DNA from: Colwellia psychrerythraea
GTDB taxonomy: Bacteria; Pseudomonadota; Gammaproteobacteria; Enterobacterales; Alteromonadaceae
Reading direction: 5' to 3'
DNA: 64,000 bases
Assembly (NCBI RefSeq): GCF_000764185.1
Contig: NZ_JQEC01000021.1
Coordinates: 124,001 to 188,000, forward strand
Below the pieces are notes generated by a model that was given only the letters and a program-made list of their open reading frames with translations, was not told where the DNA came from and searched no databases. Below are positions 35,687 through 45,119 of this stretch, in pieces; position 1 is the stretch's first letter; every line of letters begins with the position of its first letter. The translations under genes were made by a program, and so were the position numbers.

Positions 35687-36636
35687 TCTGTTTGTCCCAC
35701 CAAGTATTCATCTTGTGCTTGAGTCATTACTGGTTTTGTCCAACGTTGAGCTAACCATTGCGGCAGCACTCGAGCTGCACCGCTTAGTATTGACATATGA
35801 TTGAGCTTCGCAAGCATATGCACTTCTTTATCCAGTGTTGGTGATAAATGCCATTGCGCAACAGTAGTTAAAAATGAAGGATGCAGAATTTCATCAAGTT
35901 CTCCGCAAATTAAGGCGATTGGTACGTTAATCTGACGAAAAGCTTTACTGTATTTAGGTATTGATACCGAGGCCATTAGGTTAAACGAATAATTGAGAAC
36001 CCGGCCTTCAAGTGCGGCCATTTTAGCTGAGCCGGGAAAACTCATTACTGTGCGATGACGTAACAACGGCAATGCCAGAGCCAACAAAAACTTGCCATTG
36101 TTCATTTTGGGAATGTGTTTGAGGGTTGGTTTCGGTGCTGGATGAAAACTGGGTTTTTTACGCCAGTAATTCATCAAAAAGCTTCTTTTGCTGGTGGGAC
36201 CATCAAAACGCAACGGCTCCAGCGTGTTACTTATGGCGGGGGCAATAAAGTAACATCCTGAAAGTTTATCCTGGCCATATTTCACAATATAACGCAGACA
36301 CACTACTGAGCCTGAAGAATGTCCTCCAAGGATCAATGGTAATGGCTGTTTTTGTTCAAACCAGCTAATAGTGTCACTGATGTCATCTTCAAGTTGACCG
36401 ACATAATCGCAAGTACCCGGCGTACCTTCAGAGCTACCATGACCACGCAAATCACAAAGTACCACCTCAAAACCAGTTTTTACACAGGCTTTGGCGATGT
36501 TGGCATAACGACGACTGTTAAAGCTACCACCATGAAGAAACAGTAAACGGCCATAAGTATTGCTGCCTGTTTCGGGGAAGTAGCAATGACAAGCGAGTTG
36601 TGCACCATCTCTGGCTGAGATCATGACTGTATTCAT
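35683..36636 (-). CDS. alpha/beta hydrolase (lysophospholipase-like)
   Basis: 317 residues from the ATG that shares the TGA stop of the halogenase-like gene (TGATG). LLFLHGGSFNSRRYANIAKA gives the oxyanion loop, VVLCDLRGHGSSEG the strand-4 motif, and GGHSSGS (near residue 110) the nucleophile elbow with Ser. ALICGELDEILHP supplies the likely Asp and KLNHMSIL the His. A thioesterase or acyl-transfer role releasing or trimming the carrier-bound product fits the context; this is inference. Confidence 0.85.
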   Translation of the reverse strand: MNTVMISARDGAQLACHCYFPETGSNTYGRLLFLHGGSFNSRRYANIAKACVKTGFEVVLCDLRGHGSSEGTPGTCDYVGQLEDDISDTISWFEQKQPLPLILGGHSSGSVVCLRYIVKYGQDKLSGCYFIAPAISNTLEPLRFDGPTSKRSFLMNYWRKKPSFHPAPKPTLKHIPKMNNGKFLLALALPLLRHRTVMSFPGSAKMAALEGRVLNYSFNLMASVSIPKYSKAFRQINVPIALICGELDEILHPSFLTTVAQWHLSPTLDKEVHMLAKLNHMSILSGAARVLPQWLAQRWTKPVMTQAQDEYLVGQTE

Positions 36637-38573
36637 CAAACTTCGCACAGTTCAGTTGTTTCGAGTCTAACCGGGTGGATTGGATCCATAATATCTAGCG
36701 GTTGCTGTCTAGCATACCGTAGGAATATGGGTACAAAACTGGTTTGATCAATGTATTCCTGCTGATGCATCCAGATATCATTAGCGGTTTTGTTAATCTT
36801 CTGCAGCTGCTCGTCATCGGCCGTATTGCCAATTATTGTCACTGCGACCACTTCATTACTGAACGAATCTTCAGTAATGTTGACCAAAACATTGTGTTCC
36901 GTGGTTTGCTGTAATTCCTGAGTGAGGTTATTACTCATGGTGATTAACAATTGTGGCAAGTCGTCACGAGCAAATGTTGGTTTTTGCAAAATCATTGGCA
37001 GATTAAGCGCATTTTGCACGATACGTCGGCGACCAAATTTAGCTAATCCCAACTTAGCGCCTGTCACGATGGCAAAACACTCGGTAAACAATTTAAGACG
37101 CAAATCAATACGGTAACCGTCTTTGCCTTTTTCACCCATCTGGTAAATATAGTATTTATACAGATCAGCACCTGTTTCAAAGAAGCCTTCGTTGTTACGC
37201 ACAAAAGCACGGTTCTCGTTTTGTAATATTTCCAGCGCTTCGAGGATCTGACGCTGCATCAGCATTTCAAGGCTGTAATTACCGCGACGGATAAAGTCAT
37301 TTTTGGCAAAATGCTCATAATCTGAAAAGTTGCCCGCCATGTAATCCCAAGCGCTGGTAATAAAATAGGTGGCATTGATGTAAGCCATCACGGGTGAACA
37401 AAGCTCAGCACATTCAAGCACCGGATAAAGGTTCATCAATTGGGCATAAAGAAACTGGTAATAATAATCGACCACTTCATTGGCGTAAGGCACCGCTTTA
37501 TCCAGCGCTATCTGTGCCGCTTGTCTGTCCTTGTTGCTCAAATCGGCAAGGATAAGTTTGGTCAGATTGTCATTAGCCATAGCAATGACATCACCGCCAC
37601 CACTTAATAGGGGGTCTAAAAACATTGCAGCAAAACCAGTGGCTCCCCAACGCTCGCGATTGACTATGCCCTTACCACGATAAGCCAACTGGCCCCAGGC
37701 TTCAAAATCTTCTATTTCGGCCTCTGCTATCAAATCGGCGATGGCAGTATGTTCTTTAAGTTTGGCGATGAAATCTGCCTGCTTCATCGGCGGATTATTG
37801 ACCTTAGTTTTATCACAGACTATCCCTATGCTGGTTAGGCCATTCTTCAACGGAATGAACCAGATCCAATAGCCGTGGCCACTAAAATGATTAGTCGACA
37901 AAAAGCGGCTTGAAGCTCCGTCACGCCATTTCTGCGTGCCAACACTGTCAAAATCTTTAACACCGCTGAAACGGCCCCATGCAGAGCTATGTTTTGGGAC
38001 GTTTTCACGGCTGTAACTCTTCATCCTTCTGGCGACTACCCCAGCACGGCCACTGGCATCAACCAGCCATTTGCAACGAATTTCATGTTTGTCATTTTGG
38101 TAGTTGAATTTAACTATGTGCTCTGTTTCGTGATCCAATGCAAAATCGGTAACTTTAGCACCTTGTAAAACGGTAATATCATCTTCACGGTTCATATCAG
38201 TTAGAGCCGATTCAAAACTGGCGCGATCAAGCTGAAAAGCCGGGTGGGGCGGAATATAGGTGGTTCCCTGTTCACTCATCTGTTCAATAGGTAGACTGTG
38301 GTCTTCATTATCAAAGAAAAATCGCAGTGCATTTTTAGGTAACTGATTACGGTACAAATAATTGGCTAAACCCAGTTTTTTCAAAAAATAATGGCCAGTA
38401 TTCTCAACGGTGGCTTCGCCGATTTTAGCTTTAAATTCGGTGCTGACTTCCAGTTGAATAATTCTGATATCACGGTTATTTCTCTTTAGCTGGCGCGCCA
38501 AGGCAAGCCCTGACCAACCAGCGCCGATAATAGCAACGTCATATTGCGGCATTATTAATTGACTATTTATCAT
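36636..38573 (-). CDS. flavin-dependent halogenase-like FAD oxidoreductase
   Basis: 645 residues. The N-terminal FAD loop is GAGWSG (17-22), and GEATVENTG follows at 52-60. The two marker motifs of FADH2-dependent halogenases are both present: WIWFIP (236-241, WxWxIP) and FLDPLLSGGG (318-327, FxxPxxSxG). LPKNALRFFF places Lys80 near the position of the catalytic Lys in phenolic and carrier-protein halogenases. The C-terminal 250 residues are longer than in tryptophan halogenases. It could halogenate or oxidise a carrier-tethered aromatic. No flavin reductase is encoded nearby. An RBS AGGAG precedes the ATG, which overlaps the upstream stop. Confidence 0.78.
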   Translation of the reverse strand: MINSQLIMPQYDVAIIGAGWSGLALARQLKRNNRDIRIIQLEVSTEFKAKIGEATVENTGHYFLKKLGLANYLYRNQLPKNALRFFFDNEDHSLPIEQMSEQGTTYIPPHPAFQLDRASFESALTDMNREDDITVLQGAKVTDFALDHETEHIVKFNYQNDKHEIRCKWLVDASGRAGVVARRMKSYSRENVPKHSSAWGRFSGVKDFDSVGTQKWRDGASSRFLSTNHFSGHGYWIWFIPLKNGLTSIGIVCDKTKVNNPPMKQADFIAKLKEHTAIADLIAEAEIEDFEAWGQLAYRGKGIVNRERWGATGFAAMFLDPLLSGGGDVIAMANDNLTKLILADLSNKDRQAAQIALDKAVPYANEVVDYYYQFLYAQLMNLYPVLECAELCSPVMAYINATYFITSAWDYMAGNFSDYEHFAKNDFIRRGNYSLEMLMQRQILEALEILQNENRAFVRNNEGFFETGADLYKYYIYQMGEKGKDGYRIDLRLKLFTECFAIVTGAKLGLAKFGRRRIVQNALNLPMILQKPTFARDDLPQLLITMSNNLTQELQQTTEHNVLVNITEDSFSNEVVAVTIIGNTADDEQLQKINKTANDIWMHQQEYIDQTSFVPIFLRYARQQPLDIMDPIHPVRLETTELCEV

Positions 38574-39691
38574 GCATTTGCTCCTGTAATTGTTTTTATT
38601 ATCGTTAGCTTGCTTGCTGTTTTCTTAGGTGTTTTTTTCTGGGGTGTAGATTGCTCAGGTGAAGGTTGAACAATTACCGCTTGTTCGATATTCCCAGGGA
38701 TTTGCCATTTAAAATAATGATTATCTTTACCGCGATAGCGGGAATGAGGATACTTCAGCGTTGCTCTTATCTGTTTGTAATACGCTGATTTGTCTGCCTG
38801 AATCAAGCTATTCGCCAATTGATAACTCTTGATATCATTTAGCAATGATTGCTGTTCGAAACTCGCTTTAGGTAGTTTTATCGGAGTTTTAATATTCTTT
38901 CCCAATTGCAACATGCCGACCCGACCGCCGCCGCCGAGAGTAAAAAATAGCAGGCTATTTTGTTTCAGCTTTTGTCGATAAAGCTGCAGTTCAAGCAAAG
39001 GTTTTAAACTTAAATAATGACGTTGACAACTTTCAATACTAGATAACCAGTTGACGGATCGCTGATTGACTGCAAATAAGTTATCGAGGCCACGAAACAG
39101 GGATTTCGCCCAGAGAGAACAAATATTAAATGAAACTGGTAAAACATGTGCAGGTAAAGATTTCAGTTCTTGATAAAGCTGACGGATAAGCAATTGTGTG
39201 CCTGTCATACCAGGTTGCTGGCTAATTAATTGGCATTGTTCAACAACAAGTTCATGGGGTGCAATCTTTTTGCCGACAACTAAGCGCTTTAATGCAATAA
39301 AACCAACGCAAGGAATAACATCCAGACCTTTTTGTTCATTGTCGTTGCCAATGCCTAGGGAGTTTAGGCAGCTTTGTTGGAACGATTTACCTAACTCGAT
39401 TGAGATCACTAGGGTGGCGTCTAAATCGCTATGATAAAAATCTAAAATACCCGCATGTACACTGGTACAGGCAGCACTGATAAAAGTCACATGACAGTGA
39501 TCGCTCAACCACTGATAAAATTCAAATACTATGGGGTCTAGCAGTACACAAGCCTCACCGGCACTGACTACAGTGACATGACTTGGCAGAGCACCCAACG
39601 CATTTAGTCTAAATTTCAATTCTATGATGGCTATGTCCGCATCGGATGCGTCGCCCGACCAGTAGTGTGAAATGACCAGTGGTGAAGCCAT
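38570..39691 (-). CDS. divergent ketosynthase-like (thiolase-fold) protein
   Basis: 373 residues. FISAACTSVHAGILDFY (Cys75) matches the active-site elbow of KAS I/II-type enzymes, and DLDATLVISIELGKSF the following strand. LFFTLGGGGRVGMLQLG near residue 275 resembles the late glycine-rich strand. The two catalytic His residues of KAS I/II are not evident, so it could be a chain-length-factor-like partner or an altered condensing enzyme. It lies next to two other proteins that overlap and may assemble with it. The C-terminus is Lys/Thr-rich and probably disordered. Confidence 0.6.
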   Translation of the reverse strand: MASPLVISHYWSGDASDADIAIIELKFRLNALGALPSHVTVVSAGEACVLLDPIVFEFYQWLSDHCHVTFISAACTSVHAGILDFYHSDLDATLVISIELGKSFQQSCLNSLGIGNDNEQKGLDVIPCVGFIALKRLVVGKKIAPHELVVEQCQLISQQPGMTGTQLLIRQLYQELKSLPAHVLPVSFNICSLWAKSLFRGLDNLFAVNQRSVNWLSSIESCQRHYLSLKPLLELQLYRQKLKQNSLLFFTLGGGGRVGMLQLGKNIKTPIKLPKASFEQQSLLNDIKSYQLANSLIQADKSAYYKQIRATLKYPHSRYRGKDNHYFKWQIPGNIEQAVIVQPSPEQSTPQKKTPKKTASKLTIIKTITGANA

Positions 39692-40189
39692 TTATATTAC
39701 TCCCCGTTTCTGCAAACAGGTAATCAAGGGCTGCAGGGCACCAGAGGGTAACACATCGTTGCTGTACAACCGCAAGCGGACACTGTTGTCATTGTTATCT
39801 ATTTCAATGCGAGTGAAATAATCTTCGATCACCAGCAGCGAATTTTCAAAGACAACGAGTTTTTGTTCTTCACATGTTATGTCTTCAAGCAATAACACAT
39901 TGTCTGCCAACAAATTGGCCGGAATACGCATACCGCCGGGCATTGATATTCTGACGATTATGGTGATCTTCGGCCAGCACAGCTGCGCTTCGTCAACGAG
40001 ATCGGATAAAATTTGATAATGTTCACGAACATTAACAAACACTGGATAGGGAGAGCTAGTAAAGTTGGCAAATACGCTAAAATCGTTATCGGTAGTCAAT
40101 GGCAACATTTGTGCTTCGGCAATCGAAGGCATGTCAGGAAAAGGCATACGGCTGAGTGTGCCGCAATATTGTTGTAATTGTTTAACCAC
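39692..40189 (-). CDS. unrecognised 165-residue protein of the locus
   Basis: I do not recognise the family. Predicted alpha/beta; the sequence has several short strands (KITIIVRIS, LVVFENSLLVIEDYF, SVRLRLYS) and no signal peptide, membrane span or catalytic motif. The start overlaps the upstream condensing-enzyme-like gene by 8 nt and the stop is directly followed by the next gene, so it is almost certainly co-translated with both thiolase-fold proteins and may be a structural or substrate-handling partner. Confidence 0.6.
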   Translation of the reverse strand: MVKQLQQYCGTLSRMPFPDMPSIAEAQMLPLTTDNDFSVFANFTSSPYPVFVNVREHYQILSDLVDEAQLCWPKITIIVRISMPGGMRIPANLLADNVLLLEDITCEEQKLVVFENSLLVIEDYFTRIEIDNNDNSVRLRLYSNDVLPSGALQPLITCLQKRGVI

Positions 40190-41069
40190 GATGCCATTCC
40201 TTATTCATGATTAATACGGTATCTGAAGTCAGCATCAGCTCTGCAATTGCGTAATAACCGTTTAATGCCACCGAGCAAGCCATAAAACGCTGTGGTTGTT
40301 CAATTTTGTTGCTTAGACCATGTGTTAGCAATGATAACCACGGATCAGCACCAAAGCAGTGCCCATACTTGGCATGCAAGTCTGGCAAGCTTGGTTGACC
40401 ACGAAGCAATTTTTCAAACATCATTTGCACATTAACGGGGAAAAACGGTAGTGCGACTACAGCACCGGGTTTTTTCATCATGGTACGACGTACTACAGTG
40501 GCGAATTCAGCGACGCCATTGTGGGTGACCGCAGATCCTATGGTAATTTCGTCAGTCAAAGGGGTTTCCACTTCGAGTATAACCGTGGTGATACCAAAAC
40601 CAGAATGCTGCCAGTGGTCGTTATAGCGCCAGAATTCAAAATCATAAACGTTGGCATCGATAATGCTAACAATCATGTATTTTGCTTGGTATTTTTGTCC
40701 TTCAGCCTGCTTTAGATAATGGCGTAACGAATAACCCCATGAAGCACACTCATACGCATTGACGAAAGTATCAGGTTGATGTTCCCCATATTCTTTCAGT
40801 TGACCAGCAATGTCCGGCCAATTGACTGACTGAGTGGTAAAGGGCAATTCAATCATGGTTGAACACAAAAAATGGCGATCAAACTCTGTGGTTGGGATCC
40901 CCGTTTGCTCAATCAGTTGATTGACTTGTGGCCCTATGGATTGCACCAACATAGACATTACTTGGTCAATTGGGCGAAGCTGATCAAATAGTGGCTGTGG
41001 TAACGGCGTAAAGGCGATACCTTTAACCACCAGACCGGATACTGTCTGATTATTTACCTCGGTGTTCAT
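40182..41069 (-). CDS. divergent KAS III-like (thiolase-fold) protein
   Basis: 295 residues. VNAYECASWGYSLRHYL (Cys108) resembles the nucleophile helix of KAS III-type enzymes, and KYGHCFGADPWLSLL the GN-x-x-S-D region near the C-terminus; the motif Asn-Ala-Gly-containing His regions are weak. It could condense, transfer or simply bind an acyl group. Overlap of 4 nt with the dehydrogenase gene upstream. Shorter than the normal 320 residues. Confidence 0.58.
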   Translation of the reverse strand: MNTEVNNQTVSGLVVKGIAFTPLPQPLFDQLRPIDQVMSMLVQSIGPQVNQLIEQTGIPTTEFDRHFLCSTMIELPFTTQSVNWPDIAGQLKEYGEHQPDTFVNAYECASWGYSLRHYLKQAEGQKYQAKYMIVSIIDANVYDFEFWRYNDHWQHSGFGITTVILEVETPLTDEITIGSAVTHNGVAEFATVVRRTMMKKPGAVVALPFFPVNVQMMFEKLLRGQPSLPDLHAKYGHCFGADPWLSLLTHGLSNKIEQPQRFMACSVALNGYYAIAELMLTSDTVLIMNKEWHRG

Positions 41070-42112
41070 CGTCGACCCCGTTTGAATTTACTGTAAATTT
41101 CAAACAGACATCGGTATGAACTACCTTCCATTTTGGTAAAGCCGAGCAGGTCACGTTGGTCGTTAATTTCATTGACTGCGCCTTTAACCACCAGTGATTG
41201 CAACAATTCGTTGCTGGTGAATTTTAATGCTAGTACTCGGTCAACCGAGTGGATTGAGAATTTGTCTTGGGCTGTACACCAATTGGCCGTGTTGATTATA
41301 AAATCAATCACGCTGAGATCATCATGGTCAAGCGTCAGACGCTTTTGGTCTTGCAGCCATAATAGGTGATGCATTAACGACTTGACGAAGCGGGGACGAA
41401 CCAAGGTTAAAAAGCGGTTAACGCTGGCGAGGCCACCTTTAGAAAGGAAGTCACTTTTATTGATCAGCACTTCACCTTTAACATCACCTAATTGCAGATT
41501 ACCGTCGAGAAAACTGCCGCCACAGGCTTTTTGTTGCAATGCTTTTGACTTCTGTGGTGACAACAATACGGTTGTTGGGAAAGGTCGGCCTTTTTGTTGG
41601 CAAACTACCATAGAAAAACCGACGTTTTGTCCTTCAATCACCCATTTTTTATCAACATTTAGGCTGATCTGTCCTGCTTCAGCTGTAGTCAGGGTAGATT
41701 GCCACTGTGCCAATGTTGGACCTCCGGCATCGGTCATCATAAAGTTACCAAAATGACCTTGTCCCAACCAATTATCAACCAATTGACGTTGTTCGTCAGT
41801 GGCACACAAATCGAGCATGATTGAACCGAATAAACCGATGATTTGATGAAAATGAGGGCCAAATCCATCAATTATGACTTTATCGGTCAATTGGTCGATA
41901 AACACTGTTTGCTCAAAGCTTTCTAATGGCTGTGCCACACGTGGTTCTTGCAATTCAGCCATTGGTGCAAAGGTGTCTTCGATGATCATGTCACTGTCCA
42001 TCAACCCGATAACCGCATTATTGACCAAACGTTCAATCGCCAGTGGTACATCACCGCTCAAGGCCAAGAATGAGGTGATACAGCGGCCAAAAATATTATG
42101 TACTTGGGTCAT
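41066..42112 (-). CDS. acyl-CoA/acyl-ACP dehydrogenase-like protein
   Basis: 348 residues. GHFGNFMMTDAGGPTLAQWQS corresponds to the flavin-contacting TEPxxGS loop of acyl-CoA dehydrogenases, with an altered sequence (TDAGGPT). LNVDKKWVIEGQNVGFSMVV is the central beta domain. The C-terminal helices that hold the catalytic Glu are divergent and I cannot place it. It may oxidise a carrier-bound acyl or aminoacyl group, like PltE/PigA-type prolyl-ACP oxidases, or be inactive. Placed between the decarboxylase and the KAS III-like gene. Confidence 0.68.
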   Translation of the reverse strand: MTQVHNIFGRCITSFLALSGDVPLAIERLVNNAVIGLMDSDMIIEDTFAPMAELQEPRVAQPLESFEQTVFIDQLTDKVIIDGFGPHFHQIIGLFGSIMLDLCATDEQRQLVDNWLGQGHFGNFMMTDAGGPTLAQWQSTLTTAEAGQISLNVDKKWVIEGQNVGFSMVVCQQKGRPFPTTVLLSPQKSKALQQKACGGSFLDGNLQLGDVKGEVLINKSDFLSKGGLASVNRFLTLVRPRFVKSLMHHLLWLQDQKRLTLDHDDLSVIDFIINTANWCTAQDKFSIHSVDRVLALKFTSNELLQSLVVKGAVNEINDQRDLLGFTKMEGSSYRCLFEIYSKFKRGRR

Positions 42113-42120
42113 GAGATCTC

Positions 42121-43251
42121 CTATTCAATAATGTAAGTAGTGGCAGCGGGCAAGTGCAAAAAAGGCGCAACGGTGTAACTGGCGTTATAAGCACCACACT
42201 GTTCGAAAATACAGATATCGCCAGGCTGCGGTAAAACATGCTCTTCAGTCTGCTTGCCAATGACATCGTCTTTGCTGCAAGAACTTCCGACAAATTTGCA
42301 AGCGGATTTTTTATAACTTGGCTGAGATTGCCACAATGTTGGCTTTTTTAGCCTGCGCAAAGTGTTTTCTGTTTGCGCCAGTAAAAAATTTTGTGCGATA
42401 CCACCGTCACAAATAACGAAGTATTCATTTTCAATTTGTTTGACATAACGAACCCGCACGGCGAAATAGCCGATACTGGCCATCAGACCTCGCCCTGATT
42501 CATGTGCAAGCGTTATGTGCGGCGGAAGTTCAGCCAATTTTTCGCGGTAAGCGGTGTAATCAAATGTGGCTTCTTGCCAGCGTTCGCTGAAACCGCCGCC
42601 GAGATTGGCAAATGATAATGGCTGACCGTAACGTTTTTCCATTTCAGCAATGATAACTTTGGCCGAGTCCACAGTAGCCATGGCGCTGCGTTCAAAACTA
42701 TAAGAGCCTTTAAATAAATGAAAGCCCAATAATGGTAAGTTATTCGCTTTGCAAAACTCAATGGCGATACAGCTTGAATCCCAGTCCATGCCAAATTGAT
42801 CCGGGCGAACTTTAGGGTGGTCGTTATTAAACTGTTTCAATACAACGGGGTTCAGTCGTAAGATAATCCCAGCGATTGGGCGTTTTTTAGAAAGCTCAGC
42901 AACAATGTTTAGCTGATCAATACTGTCTATGACCAACCGAGCTTTACCCGAAATAGCTGCGCGAAAAAATTTTTTGTCAGCAGCAGGGTTATTAACGTAA
43001 CGGATTCGATCACCTCCGACAATGGTTTGTAGTTCAGCAATTGACGCAACCTCAAAACCGTCATTCATAAAGTTGGTGCAGCGTACTAATAAATCAGTAT
43101 TGCTGTTGGCTTTGACTGAAAGGATCACCTGTGTACCCAGCGCAGCTTTTAATGCGTCGAAATTACTTTTCAAACGGCTGATACTGTAAAAATAACAGGG
43201 GGTTGAAATTTGTGATTGATCTTGTGACAGCATTTGCATAATTTGTTGCAC
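42121..43251 (-). CDS. fold-type III PLP-dependent decarboxylase
   Basis: 376 residues, of the ornithine/diaminopimelate decarboxylase family. ILSVKANSN (Lys47) is the PLP lysine; GGGFSERW the phosphate-binding loop; GSSCSKDDVI the Cys of the substrate-side C-x-x-x-D motif; FEQCGAYNASYTVAPFLHLP the C-terminal Tyr region. Homologues such as BtrK act on an aminoacyl group bound to a carrier protein, which would fit the AMP-ligase two bases upstream and the carrier protein in the same locus. A free amino acid substrate is equally possible. Confidence 0.88.
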   Translation of the reverse strand: MQQIMQMLSQDQSQISTPCYFYSISRLKSNFDALKAALGTQVILSVKANSNTDLLVRCTNFMNDGFEVASIAELQTIVGGDRIRYVNNPAADKKFFRAAISGKARLVIDSIDQLNIVAELSKKRPIAGIILRLNPVVLKQFNNDHPKVRPDQFGMDWDSSCIAIEFCKANNLPLLGFHLFKGSYSFERSAMATVDSAKVIIAEMEKRYGQPLSFANLGGGFSERWQEATFDYTAYREKLAELPPHITLAHESGRGLMASIGYFAVRVRYVKQIENEYFVICDGGIAQNFLLAQTENTLRRLKKPTLWQSQPSYKKSACKFVGSSCSKDDVIGKQTEEHVLPQPGDICIFEQCGAYNASYTVAPFLHLPAATTYIIE

Positions 43252-43252
43252 T

Positions 43253-44734
43253 TTAATTCTCCAGCGCTAATTTGGCCACAAGGGACTTTTTGTCGACTTT
43301 CGTGTTGTCGGTAAGCTGCATTTGACAAGTAAATCGCACTTCACGCGGACGGTAATCTGCATCTATGTTGTCTTTAAGCCAATTTTCAAAAGTTGTTTCA
43401 TTTTCTTTGTTGTCATCGTGCAACTGCACACACAAGCAGGCTATTTCATCACCGAACTTGTCTTTGGATTGAATGATGGCGGCAAGATGTACCAGCGAAT
43501 TTTTCTCTATCAATGCTTCACTTTCGGTTGGATAAATACAGAAACCCGCTTGTTTTATTAGCTCTTTGGTACGCCCTTTAAAGTAGAAATAACAGTCTTT
43601 GTCCTGAGTGAACAAGTCGCCTGTGGCCAGCCAATTATCGTCACGGTAATTACCAGGGATTAAATTCGCACCAGCATTGGCTTGACCGTAATATCCTTGC
43701 ATTACGGTTGCACCGCGAACGAATAATTCACCAACTTCACCATTGCTTACTTCTTGATAATGCAAACCATCCTCGCACTGCACAGTGATAAATAATTTTG
43801 CTTCAAGGCCAGGAATAGCAATACCTACAGAGCCTCGCTTTTTGTGGGTTTTATCCGGTGGCAGATATAATGCACGCTTACATTCAGTTAAACCGTACAT
43901 AGCATAAACGTCTAACTGCGGAATTAAATTCACTAGATCGTCAATCACGGTTTCGCCAAGGTGACCGCCAGTATTGGTCATTTTGCGTAGATGCGGCAAC
44001 TTGCGCTTTAACGCCTTGATAACTCTAGACAGTGGAATAGCCATAGCCGGTACCACGGGTAACAGGGTGATTTTCTGCTCTTCGAGCGCTTTGATAACTT
44101 TGACAGGGTGGAAATTTTCTTCAAATAAAGTGATTTTGCAATCAAACGCCAAACTGAACAATAGTTGGTAGAGACCGTAATCAAATGACAATGGAGAAAG
44201 GCAGAGAATATGCTCGTTGGTGTCGATTTTAAGGTAAGTCGCAATAGAATTCATTGCGGTAATCACATTATTATGGCTCAACATGATGCCTTTTGGATTA
44301 CCGGTACTGCCAGAAGTATAAATTAATAAGGCCAGATCTGTGCCGCATACTTGACGCTTGCTGTTTTCTCTAAACAATAACTGGGATGGTGGTGAAGACT
44401 TAAGTTCAGTGATGTTTTGATCTTTGATCATGATATGCGAATGACAATTATCGGCGATTTTTTCAATCGAATCTGTTTGCATGTCGTGTTTAACGGGTAC
44501 AACAACCGCACCTTTGTGCCAAAGCCACAACAATGTAGAAACTGTTTCAGTTGTTGGTGTTGTCACAACAATGATTTTGTCACCAAAAGAAAATTGGATA
44601 TTTTGCTCCAACCAATCTTGATGTGCGGCCATAAACCCATACGTCAACTCCTGACCAGATGGACAGAATGATATTGCCCCATACCAACGTCGTTGCTGTA
44701 ATTTTATGAAAATATCGCTAAGAGAGAACAACAT
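43253..44734 (-). CDS. AMP-dependent acyl/aminoacyl ligase
   Basis: 493 residues of the class I adenylate-forming family. LLIYTSGSTGNPKGIMLSHNN is the A3 P-loop, YGLTECKR the A5 motif, ATGDLFTQDKD and FKGRTKELIKQAGF the A7-A8 region, and the C-terminal domain with DNTKVDKKSL includes the A10 lysine. It would activate a carboxylic or amino acid as the adenylate and load it on the carrier protein or CoA. The arrangement with a PLP decarboxylase directly behind it matches the ligase/decarboxylase pair of exosortase-A loci. Confidence 0.9.
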   Translation of the reverse strand: MLFSLSDIFIKLQQRRWYGAISFCPSGQELTYGFMAAHQDWLEQNIQFSFGDKIIVVTTPTTETVSTLLWLWHKGAVVVPVKHDMQTDSIEKIADNCHSHIMIKDQNITELKSSPPSQLLFRENSKRQVCGTDLALLIYTSGSTGNPKGIMLSHNNVITAMNSIATYLKIDTNEHILCLSPLSFDYGLYQLLFSLAFDCKITLFEENFHPVKVIKALEEQKITLLPVVPAMAIPLSRVIKALKRKLPHLRKMTNTGGHLGETVIDDLVNLIPQLDVYAMYGLTECKRALYLPPDKTHKKRGSVGIAIPGLEAKLFITVQCEDGLHYQEVSNGEVGELFVRGATVMQGYYGQANAGANLIPGNYRDDNWLATGDLFTQDKDCYFYFKGRTKELIKQAGFCIYPTESEALIEKNSLVHLAAIIQSKDKFGDEIACLCVQLHDDNKENETTFENWLKDNIDADYRPREVRFTCQMQLTDNTKVDKKSLVAKLALEN

Positions 44735-45119
44735 AATTTAACCTTTTCTCATTTTACTGTATGACAAAGGCTACTTGAATTTATATTATTAGCTGTCATG
44801 ACGTTGTAGTTGGTCTGACCAGCATATTGGAGAAAAACTAAGAAAACAAGCATTACACTGTACTTTTTTAACAAAATAACACCGTCAAATTAACACCTTG
44901 TTAACTTTTGTGGGCGAAATGTATAATTTCATTAAAGAATTTAATGAAATAGAAAGAAGGGCAAGTAATTTATAAAAATACAATAGTTGGAACTTTAGCC
45001 TGGTTTTGTTTAATACACATGCTCTAAATGGTTATTTACCAAGCATTACATAGCCTGTATTTACGATATAGACTTAATCAGCTAATAGTTTTTATATTGG
45101 TGTCGACACTAAAGTCTGG
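44735..45119. other. intergenic region before the biosynthetic operon
   Basis: No gene. It separates the GDSL hydrolase gene from the AMP-ligase gene and probably contains the promoter of the long minus-strand operon. A perfect palindrome lies in it (see 44926). Confidence 0.5.
44926..44950. promoter_or_regulatory. 25-bp perfect palindrome, operator candidate
   Basis: ATTTCATTAAA-GAA-TTTAATGAAAT, 11-bp arms with a 3-bp spacer. It stands about 190 bp upstream of the AMP-ligase start, and on the plus strand a TTGTTA-N18-TATAAT promoter-like pair overlaps its left arm. The symmetry and spacing suit a dimeric repressor. No regulator gene is in the locus. Confidence 0.5.

Noticed and set aside
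44921..44950. Palindrome as a transcription terminator
   Set aside because: AT-rich with no GC stem or T-run and located before, not after, genes; operator is more likely.
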